NCBI GenBank assembly: GCA_937912125.1
Contig: CALDOK010000003.1
Coordinates: 1 to 64,000 of the forward strand
DNA from: an uncultured Pseudomonadota bacterium
Lineage (GTDB): Bacteria > Myxococcota_A > UBA796 > JAFGLY01
Direction of reading: 5' to 3'
Length of the DNA: 64,000 nucleotides
The notes beneath the pieces were generated by a model. The model had not been told where the DNA came from, did no database searches, and saw nothing but the letters and a program-made list of their open reading frames with translations. Numbering within the stretch: the first letter of the stretch is position 1; each line of letters starts with the position of its first letter. The translations under genes were made by a program, and so were the position numbers. This document shows positions 1-6,727 of the stretch, one piece after another.

Positions 1-767
1 ACCTTGAGCATCACGTTGGCGCCCGGGGTGGAGGTGATCGGGTAGGAGGTCTTGCCCACCAGGGGGATGGCCAGGTAGCCGTAGCTACGGCTGGGATCCT
101 GACGGTCGGCCACGGTGATGATGGCCACCTGGGGGTAGTTGACCTTGGGCGGTGTGAACAGCGCGGAGTACCGGCCGTTGCCCAGGTAGGTGAGGTTCGC
201 GATCTCGCCCGAGGTGGGGGCGAGCACCAGCGCCACGTCGGAGACGTCGCCCAGGTCGCCGCCGGTGAGCTGGATGTTGACCGTGGACGAGGTGTCCTGG
301 CCGAGCACGATCTGGGGCGGGTTGGCCGAGACGGTGAGCTGGTGGGACGCGGGGGCCAGCACGTTGAGCCCGTAGACCCTGGCGATGGGGGTCTTGTCGC
401 GCTTCTTGCCCTTGATGGCCAGCTCGACGGTGCGAGCGGCGTCGACCTCGGGAGGGGTGAAGCTGAACTCGTAGACGCCGCCGCCGAGCTCACGCAACAG
501 CGTGGCTGTGCCGCCGGTGGGCACGATCTTGGCGTTCAATCCCTCGAGGGGAGAGCCATCGGCCTCGAGCGCAATCAGCGAAAACTTCACGGGGGTTTTA
601 CCATCCCCGACGACCTGGTCGGCGGGGATGAGTTCCAGAAGACCACCCCCCTCGAAAACCGCCTGGCCGTAGGCGGGTGCGACAAGGGTGGCAGGCATGA
701 CTGCCCACGCGGCAAGCAGGGCGAGAGCGGTCAGCGAAAACCGCAGCCAACGTGCGAACAGGTACAT
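1..767 (-). CDS. Secreted Ig-like/beta-sandwich protein, 3' end cut by window edge
   Basis: The ORF track misses this gene because it runs off the left edge. Reading the minus strand from the ATG at 767 gives an open frame to base 1. It starts MYLFARWLRF, followed by a hydrophobic signal stretch ending near VAPAYGQA, so export is likely. The ATG has a strong AGGAGG seven bases upstream. The visible ~255 residues hold two similar beta-rich units, each with a FTPP-type motif (YEFSFTPPEV and YSALFTPPKV), like invasin/Ig-like adhesion or carrier modules. No catalytic motif is visible. It is divergent from the TerB-like gene. The secretion call is good; the function is unknown. Confidence 0.75.
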   Translation of the reverse strand, partial: MYLFARWLRFSLTALALLAAWAVMPATLVAPAYGQAVFEGGGLLELIPADQVVGDGKTPVKFSLIALEADGSPLEGLNAKIVPTGGTATLLRELGGGVYEFSFTPPEVDAARTVELAIKGKKRDKTPIARVYGLNVLAPASHQLTVSANPPQIVLGQDTSSTVNIQLTGGDLGDVSDVALVLAPTSGEIANLTYLGNGRYSALFTPPKVNYPQVAIITVADRQDPSRSYGYLAIPLVGKTSYPITSTPGANVMLK

Positions 768-820
768 CTTGGCGCCTCCTGGCATCTTCCCTCGAAGATC
801 GAACCCGGTACAGTCCGGGG

Positions 821-867
821 CCGTACGTACGGCGGAGTCCAGCGCAGGGACCCGCAGGGGTTACAAT
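821..867. promoter_or_regulatory. Palindrome and -10-like box in divergent spacer
   Basis: The 163-base spacer between two divergent genes holds the perfect 12-base palindrome CCGTACGTACGG (821-832). A TACAAT box (862-867) would suit the rightward gene at 931. I see no good -35 partner. The palindrome could be an operator shared by both genes, but this is inferred from position and symmetry only. Confidence 0.3.
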
Positions 868-930
868 ACTAACCCACCCGCCACCCCCCGTTGCGGCTGT
901 GAGTCATCCCACGGAGCACAACTTCCACCG

Positions 931-1311
931 ATGCACCTGGCCGACGAGATCGCAGCAGTTGGGCTGACCCCTGCCATGCGCAGGGTCTTCAACCGCGGCT
1001 TGAGCGCGGTGGCCTGTGCGGACGGCTCCATGGACGAGCCGGAGCGCCTGGCCATCGAGACCCTGCTGGGGGGCAAGCTGGGCGGCAACGCCCCACGCGA
1101 ACCCCTCGAGTCCCTCTGGCCCCACGCCGAGCTCTTCGTGCGCGCCTGCATCCACGTCGCCCTCGTCGACGGCCACTACCGCGTCGAAGAAGCCCGCGCC
1201 GTCAGCCTCATCGCCCACCGCCTGGGCCTGAGCGCCCAGCGGCTGGCTGCCCTCGAGAAGCAGGTGTTCGACAAGCTCGAGGCCGCGTCCCAGCAGCGCA
1301 GGCGGGCTTGA
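931..1311 (+). CDS. TerB-like (tellurite-resistance B fold) small protein
   Basis: I chose the ATG at 931 (MHLADEIAAVGL) over the track start at 688 because the upstream part reads as non-coding sequence. The product is 126 residues with two TerB-type helical signatures. One is 'ACADGSMDEPE' near residue 30 and the other is 'ALVDGHYRVEEARAVSLIA' near residue 75. In TerB-like proteins these acidic ADG...E motifs sit in a helical bundle that can bind metal. There is no signal peptide, so it is cytoplasmic. The small gene at 1359 follows closely on the same strand. The exact role is unknown. Confidence 0.7.
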   Translation: MHLADEIAAVGLTPAMRRVFNRGLSAVACADGSMDEPERLAIETLLGGKLGGNAPREPLESLWPHAELFVRACIHVALVDGHYRVEEARAVSLIAHRLGLSAQRLAALEKQVFDKLEAASQQRRRA

Positions 1312-1358
1312 GAGCCCGACCCACGCGACCATCACCTCCCCCCCCCTCCGGAACCCCC

Positions 1359-1730
1359 ATGTCCACACCCGACAAGCCCAGCCCGGACCTGATGATCGCG
1401 GCCCTGGTCGACCCGCGCCACAAGCACATCTTCGACAAGGCCCTCGAGAAGGCCTCTGAACGAAGCGATGTGGGCGTCTACAACTTCCTGCACACCTGCC
1501 CGGCCTCCCACGGCGACCGCCTGGTGCTCGAGCTGGCCTTCGCATGCTGGCGCGGCTACGGCCCGGCCATCCAGATCGACCAGCTATGGGGCATGGAGCC
1601 CAAGGTCGCCGAGCGCGTGCTCGCGGGGCTGGCCTTGGTCATGGGCGGAGCCGACGCCCCCGCGCTGCTCGCCAAGGCCGCCGAGGGCTGCCAGGCCCTG
1701 CTGCCTCGAGAGCCCGAAGCCAAAGACTAG
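1359..1730 (+). CDS. Small conserved-looking hypothetical protein
   Basis: The ATG at 1359 (MSTPDKPSPDLMIAALVDP) is preferred over the track's 1308 start, which reads through a proline-rich shadow and overlaps the previous stop. The product is 123 residues, soluble and helical by composition, with no signal peptide or recognised motif. It lies 47 bases after the TerB-like gene and may be co-transcribed with it. It is convergent with the TPR lipoprotein, only 3 bases apart. I cannot assign a function. Confidence 0.6.
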   Translation: MSTPDKPSPDLMIAALVDPRHKHIFDKALEKASERSDVGVYNFLHTCPASHGDRLVLELAFACWRGYGPAIQIDQLWGMEPKVAERVLAGLALVMGGADAPALLAKAAEGCQALLPREPEAKD

Positions 1731-1733
1731 CTT

Positions 1734-3131
1734 TCAGTTCTCGATCCTGTGCAGCGCGGCCCGCAGGGCGCCCACATCGGGGTGCTGCTGGAGCGCGATG
1801 ACGTAGAGCTCCCTCGCCGCCAGGGCTTCGTTGCGGCGCTCGTACAGGTCGCCAAGGGTGAGCGCCACCAGCGGATCGCCAGGCACCACCTGCCACGCCA
1901 TGCGGCCGTAGCCGATGGCCTGTTGAGCATCGCCGACGCTGGCGTACAGCTGCATCAGGAAGACCAGCGCGCCGGGGTGACGGGCATCCTTGCCGTAGGC
2001 GTAGTGGGCAGCGTGGGCGGCCGCCTTCTTGTCGCCCGCGTCCGCGTAGAGGCGCGCGACCTCGAGCCAGAGGTCGGGGGCGTCATTCCCCCCGATGAGC
2101 AGCGAAGCGCGCATCGCCGCCGCCGCCTGAGGCTTGTGCCCAGCCTGCTCGTGGGCCGACGCCAGCGCGTGGCAGAAGGAGGCCGCCGCTTCGTTCTCGA
2201 AGCCCATGGTGTGGACCGCGTTGTCCTCGTCGTAGCTGTTGGCCTGCTCCCAGGACACCCGGTAGACATCGGTCTGCAGCGCGCTCTCGAGGAACTGGAT
2301 GGCGCGGGCGAACTCGCCCCTGGCCAGGAACATCTGGCCCAGCAGGCCCTGGTTCTCCCCATCGTCGGGCCGCATGGCCACGGAGATGGTCATGGCCCGC
2401 AGCGCGCCCTCCTGGTCGCCCACCTGCTGGGCACGGCCCGCCTGCTCCGTCCACTGCTCGAGCACCTCGGCGCCGTGGCTCTGAAGCTCGCGCACGGTGT
2501 CCTTGCGCTGCGCTGCACGCTCTCCGAGCAAGAACACGGCCGCGACGTCACCCAACGCCGCCACGTCATCGGTCTGAGTGGCGAAGGCCCGCTCGGCCGC
2601 CTCGAGGGCGCGGGGCATCTCACCCGCGCGGGCGAACAGCCAGGCCAGGTAGGCGATGCGTGGTCCGGTGGGCTCGATCTCGACGACCTTCTTCATGGCC
2701 ACCACGGCCTGGCGCGGCTGGCCGCGGACCAGGAACTCCCGAGCCGACAGCTCGAGGAAGTCGGGGTTGGCCGGCTGGGCCTCGAGGGCCACCTTGATCA
2801 GGGCGCGAGCCTCATCGACCTGCCCGGTGCGCACCAGGGCCTCGATGAGCAGAGCGGCGGCACCATCTTCCTCTTCGGCGAGGGCCCTGCGCGCCGGGGC
2901 CACCGCATCGTCGGGGTGACCGTCAGCCAGCAGCGCGCGAGCATACCCAAGCTGGAACGAGGACTTGGTGGGTCGCTTCTCGCAAGCCTTGCGGTAGCAC
3001 CGCGCCGCGTGGGTCGTGCGGCCCTCAGTGAGAAAGGTCTCGCCCTGCTTGGCGAGCTTCTTGGCTCCACAGCCCCCGAGGACCAGCACCGCGACCAGTG
3101 CCAATGCCGCCCGCGAGACGTGGGCGCCCAC
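1734..3131 (-). CDS. TPR-repeat lipoprotein
   Basis: The start is a GTG at 3131, one base after the TAG of the upstream gene (3133). It gives a lipoprotein signal (VSRAALALVAVLVLGGC) with lipobox LGGC and a mature N-terminal Cys. The longer track start would bury this signal inside an overlapping frame. The 465-residue product is mostly TPR-like helical repeats, for example 'YARALLADGHPDDAVAPARRAL' and 'ARGEFARAIQFLESAL'. It is probably a membrane-anchored scaffold in the periplasm. The near-zero spacing suggests translational coupling with the upstream gene. The binding partner is unknown. Confidence 0.8.
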   Translation of the reverse strand: MGAHVSRAALALVAVLVLGGCGAKKLAKQGETFLTEGRTTHAARCYRKACEKRPTKSSFQLGYARALLADGHPDDAVAPARRALAEEEDGAAALLIEALVRTGQVDEARALIKVALEAQPANPDFLELSAREFLVRGQPRQAVVAMKKVVEIEPTGPRIAYLAWLFARAGEMPRALEAAERAFATQTDDVAALGDVAAVFLLGERAAQRKDTVRELQSHGAEVLEQWTEQAGRAQQVGDQEGALRAMTISVAMRPDDGENQGLLGQMFLARGEFARAIQFLESALQTDVYRVSWEQANSYDEDNAVHTMGFENEAAASFCHALASAHEQAGHKPQAAAAMRASLLIGGNDAPDLWLEVARLYADAGDKKAAAHAAHYAYGKDARHPGALVFLMQLYASVGDAQQAIGYGRMAWQVVPGDPLVALTLGDLYERRNEALAARELYVIALQQHPDVGALRAALHRIEN

Positions 3132-3132
3132 C

Positions 3133-3603
3133 CTACACCCCCGAGCCGAGGACCCAGTACGGGGATCCGGCCAGCTGCTGCTGCACCGCCGCGATCTGGT
3201 GCGGTGGGAGCTCGAAGGTGGCGGGCTGGCCCGAGTTGGGATCGACCTGGGTAGCGAACCAGCGCGAGCCATCCCGAGAGCGATGCAGCACCAGACCACG
3301 GGGATCGTCGTAGACCATCACCAGATCGTCCTGGGCTTCTGCCTCGGGTTCTGGTTCTGGTTCGGGGGGCGCGGCGGAGGGAGGGGGCTCGGGCGCGGAG
3401 ACCTCGAGGACCTCCTCGAGCTCCCAGCGCACCTCGAGCAGCTCGCTCCGAAGGGCGTGATCCACACGATCGCGCACCTTCCCTCCGGTCGGACCGGTGG
3501 CCAGCTCGATGAGCGCGGCCTTGGCCTGCTCGAGCTCGTCTTCACGAGAGGGATCGGGGGCACACTCGCGGATCGTTGCAACCAGTTCGTCGACGGCCTG
3601 CAT
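3133..3603 (-). CDS. Hypothetical protein with helical N-terminus and Pro/Glu linker
   Basis: The ATG at 3603 (MQAVDELVATIRE) is chosen; the track's 3618 start is a TTG. The 156-residue product has a helical N-terminal half, a PEPEPEPEAEAQ linker near residues 75-95, and a compact C-terminal part ending SPYWVLGSGV. No signal peptide is seen. It is the first gene of an operon with the TPR lipoprotein, whose GTG begins one base after this stop. I do not recognise the family. Confidence 0.6.
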   Translation of the reverse strand: MQAVDELVATIRECAPDPSREDELEQAKAALIELATGPTGGKVRDRVDHALRSELLEVRWELEEVLEVSAPEPPPSAAPPEPEPEPEAEAQDDLVMVYDDPRGLVLHRSRDGSRWFATQVDPNSGQPATFELPPHQIAAVQQQLAGSPYWVLGSGV

Positions 3604-3743
3604 GGCGCGGCACTCCAAGGCGATGCGGGGCCCGCGAAGGACCCCTGGGCGAGGGGAAGCTTATCACCTCCCCCGCCGCGACAAGCGGGCCGGCCCACTG
3701 CTTCCCGGCGGGATAGGCAGCTGCTCGACCCACGGAAGTGACG

Positions 3744-5192
3744 ATGGCCTCGGATTTCCTCTCCCGCCTGAGCGACAGCGATCGCGCACGGCTCGAGCAC
3801 ATCGGCCGAACCATGGAGCTCGAACCGCGGCATCACCTGCTGGTGCGCGGCGAGAAGAGCGGTGATGTGTTTCGGGTCGAGCGCGGCCAGCTCGAGATCG
3901 TCGATCGACGCTCGCGGCCCGAGGTAGTCCTGGACCTCCTGGGTCCCGGCGAGCTCGTAGGCGAGATGGGCTTCATCGACGGCGCACCGCGCAGCGCCGA
4001 CGCCTTCGCCAGCCCCGGCTGCGTGGTCACCCGCTGGCCCGTGGGCGAACTCCAGGTGCTGCTCGCCTCGGACTCGGCCTTCGCGGCCCGCTTCTGGCGA
4101 GCCATGGCCGAAGAGGTGGCCGACCGTGTGCGGGAGGTGACCTCCAACGCCGTCACCGGAGGGCTGCGAGGCGCCGGCGCAGGGGCCGTGTCCGACGGCA
4201 GCGCCACGATGATGGCGCGCTCCCTGCTCAGCGCGAGCCTGGGCGGCCTGGCCCTGGTGGACCAGCAGCTTCGCCGCGACCCCAGCGATGCCCGGGCGGC
4301 CAAGAGGGTCTCGGAGCTGCTCGACCTGCTCGCCGCCGATCTGATGCGACGCCAGCGGGTCGGCACCGATCCCGCCACCCTCGCCCGGGCGCTCCGCAAG
4401 CTCTCCCAGCAGGTCCACCCCTACCTGCTCCGCTCCACCACGGCAGAGCTCACCCTGAGCGCGCCAGACGGCTTCGCAGGTGGCCCCACGGTGCTGGCCC
4501 ACGCCCTGGCGGGCGAGCCTCGGGGCGACGGCCCCCTGGGTCTGGAGGTCGACCGCTGGCTCCACGAGCAGCCACGCATCAAGGGCCTGCGAGCGCGCCA
4601 CCTGAGAGCCAGCCAGCGCCTCGAGGAGCACCTCACCACCCACCTGGGCGATCTCAGGATCGTGCTCATCAACTGCGCTCAAGGCCCCCTGCTGCATCGC
4701 CTCTGGCAGCAGGTCTCCCGGCACAAGGGGGAGCTCTGGATTGTAGAGCCCACCCGCGCGGCGCTCACCGAGCTGGACACCAGGCTGCCTCGCGCTGGCG
4801 CCGCCATGCGCCTGCGCATGATCCAGGAGCCCCTGGGGACCCCGACCAAGGGCAGCTCACTTCGCAACCTCACCGAGGTCGACTTCATCGTGGCCGACGC
4901 CCTGCTGGACTACCTACCGGCGCGCATGGCCACCGGCACCGTCCGCGAGCTCGCGCAGCGCCTGGGGCCCCGAGGCAGGCTGTTGATCACCGCCCTGGCT
5001 CCCTCCGACGACGACGCGCTCTGGACCCACCTGCTGGAGTGGCCCATCATCCCCCGCAGCCCCGCCAGCCTCGAGGCCATCCTGCGCGCCGCCGGCTGCC
5101 TGGAGGTCGCCGTCTCCGCCAGCGGCGGCCCGGGCTTGTTGGCCGAAGGCGGAGCCGTGGACGCCCCCACCCCCCCCGCGCCACAGGCCTAG
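3744..5192 (+). CDS. Cyclic-nucleotide-binding domain fused to 3-OH-PAME-synthase-like methyltransferase
   Basis: The ATG at 3744 follows GGAAGTG; the track's GTG at 3738 is six bases earlier. Residues ~10-130 form a cNMP-binding (Crp/Fnr-type) domain with 'GPGELVGEMGFIDGAPRSA', the phosphate-binding cassette region. There is no Crp helix-turn-helix. The C-terminal ~230 residues resemble the SAM methyltransferase family annotated as extracellular-factor (3-hydroxypalmitic acid methyl ester) synthase, the PhcB type. Matching parts are 'DALLDYLPARMATGTVREL' and 'GPRGRLLITALAPSDDD'. Motif I is weak (LINCAQGP). It could be a cNMP-gated enzyme making a fatty-acid ester signal. The family call is moderate; the ligand and substrate are inference. 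Confidence 0.65.
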   Translation: MASDFLSRLSDSDRARLEHIGRTMELEPRHHLLVRGEKSGDVFRVERGQLEIVDRRSRPEVVLDLLGPGELVGEMGFIDGAPRSADAFASPGCVVTRWPVGELQVLLASDSAFAARFWRAMAEEVADRVREVTSNAVTGGLRGAGAGAVSDGSATMMARSLLSASLGGLALVDQQLRRDPSDARAAKRVSELLDLLAADLMRRQRVGTDPATLARALRKLSQQVHPYLLRSTTAELTLSAPDGFAGGPTVLAHALAGEPRGDGPLGLEVDRWLHEQPRIKGLRARHLRASQRLEEHLTTHLGDLRIVLINCAQGPLLHRLWQQVSRHKGELWIVEPTRAALTELDTRLPRAGAAMRLRMIQEPLGTPTKGSSLRNLTEVDFIVADALLDYLPARMATGTVRELAQRLGPRGRLLITALAPSDDDALWTHLLEWPIIPRSPASLEAILRAAGCLEVAVSASGGPGLLAEGGAVDAPTPPAPQA

Positions 5193-5396
5193 CTCGCGCT
5201 CCAGGCCCCAGCTCTCGCCCAGCGTGCAGGGTCCCCATGGAAGCTCGCAGGTGCTGGGCGGGTTTCGTCCATCCTCGGGACCGTAGCCCGGCTTTGGCCC
5301 GCTGCGGAGCGAGGAATCCCCCGCCCATGGCTTGCTCCGCAGGCGTCGGCGGCGTAGTGTCCTTTGCTGGCTAATCTGGCACCGGAGGAATGGAAC

Positions 5397-6251
5397 ATGT
5401 TGCCGTCCTGGATCAGACCCGTCCTGTTCTCAGCCGTCCTCGTGGGCGCGAGCGCCTGCGGTGGTACGCCTGAGGCCCCTGCCCCGGCTCCTGGGCCCGC
5501 CCCAGAGCCCGCCCCGGCTCCGCAGGCGGCCCCCAGCCTCGACCTGGCCACGCTCCAGGCCCAGGCCCAGAACATCGCCCTGACGCCCTCGCCCGCCGAG
5601 ATGCAGGCGGCGCTGTCCAAGGCCCAGATCACCCAGTCCCTGGCCGAGCTCGTGCAGAAGCGCGAGGTCGACATGGACACCCCCAACAAGGACCGGGTGG
5701 CCGTGCGCACCGGCGTGCTGGTGGCCGACGTGGTGCTCACCATCAAGACCGCCCCCAAGGAAGATCTGGTGGCGCGCCTCCAGGGCATCCAGAAGGGCAT
5801 GCAGCAGCTGGGCGGTGGTGCCGACATCGACAACACCATCACCGACCTGGTCAACCGGATCCAGAACGACGCGGTGTCCCGCGACGAGCTGGTCAAGGAC
5901 ATCGACGAGCTGGCCGGGGTCATCATCCCCGAGATCGAGTACGAGGCCGGCGAGAAGGTCGTCCCCCTCATCCAGGCCGGTTCCTGGCTCGAGGGCGCCA
6001 ACCTGGTCTCCAGCGCCGTGATGGCCTCTGGCAAGTTCGACACCGCCGACGCGCTGCTCAAGCAGCCCGAGGTGGTCAAGTACTTCCGTCAGTACGTCAA
6101 GATCGAAGGCGAGAACGCCCCTGACGAGGTGGTCGCCAAGCTGGAGCAGACCCTGGGTCAGCTCGAGATGATCACCTCCGGCGAGACCCTCGGCGAAGAA
6201 GAAGTCAAGACCATCAACGAGCAGACCGACGCGGTCCTGGCGCTGCTGTAG
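5397..6251 (+). CDS. Secreted lipoprotein with Pro/Ala-rich linker
   Basis: The ATG at 5397 has GGAGGA upstream at good spacing. The product (284 residues) begins MLPSWIRPVLFSAVLVGASAC, a lipoprotein signal with Cys at the cleavage site. A PAPAPGPAPEPAPAPQAAP linker follows, then a helical domain of ~230 residues with no known motif. The gene stop overlaps or abuts the next gene, which has its own RBS, so the pair is probably one transcript. It is likely anchored in a membrane. Function unknown. Confidence 0.75.
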   Translation: MLPSWIRPVLFSAVLVGASACGGTPEAPAPAPGPAPEPAPAPQAAPSLDLATLQAQAQNIALTPSPAEMQAALSKAQITQSLAELVQKREVDMDTPNKDRVAVRTGVLVADVVLTIKTAPKEDLVARLQGIQKGMQQLGGGADIDNTITDLVNRIQNDAVSRDELVKDIDELAGVIIPEIEYEAGEKVVPLIQAGSWLEGANLVSSAVMASGKFDTADALLKQPEVVKYFRQYVKIEGENAPDEVVAKLEQTLGQLEMITSGETLGEEEVKTINEQTDAVLALL

Positions 6252-6262
6252 TGGAGGCCCCC

Positions 6263-6703
6263 ATGCGTACCCTCACCAGAGCCCTCACCGCTCTCCTGGC
6301 CCTGTCCATCGCCGGCGTCGCCATCGCCGACCAGGACGAAGCCGACACCTGCGTGCGCTCCAAGGTCTGGGAGGCCTACCCCGAAGGCTGGGCCGTCCGG
6401 ACCATCACCAAGGCCAACCTCGGTGAGACCGAGCACCGCATCTACCTGCTGACCCTGTATGCCGGGAACGAGTACAAGTTCCTGGGCTGCGGCGACACCA
6501 GCCTGGTCGACGTCGACCTGGTGCTGTACGACGCCGACGGGCGCATGCTGGTCCAGGATCAGACCGAGGACCGGCAGCCCGTGGTGGAGTTCCGCCCCTC
6601 GTCCACCGACACCTTCTACCTGGCGGTCCACGCTGCCAAGCTCGTCGACGCTTCCGAGACGGGCAAGAAGGCTTCGGTCGCGACGGCCGTCACCTACCGC
6701 TAG
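6263..6703 (+). CDS. Small exported beta-rich protein
   Basis: The ATG at 6263 is placed 6 bases after GGAGG; the track start (GTG 6251) overlaps the previous stop. The product (146 residues) has a clear signal peptide (MRTLTRALTALLALSIAGVAIADQ). The mature domain contains 'YKFLGCGDTSLVDVDLVLYD' and 'STDTFYLAVHAA'. These resemble the beta-sandwich of bacterial pre-peptidase C-terminal or similar stabilising domains. It lies 11 bases after the lipoprotein gene and 24 bases before the ABC transporter gene. The role is unknown; export is well supported. Confidence 0.7.
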   Translation: MRTLTRALTALLALSIAGVAIADQDEADTCVRSKVWEAYPEGWAVRTITKANLGETEHRIYLLTLYAGNEYKFLGCGDTSLVDVDLVLYDADGRMLVQDQTEDRQPVVEFRPSSTDTFYLAVHAAKLVDASETGKKASVATAVTYR

Positions 6704-6727
6704 TCCAGCGCACTCTCCCGGCCCGCC

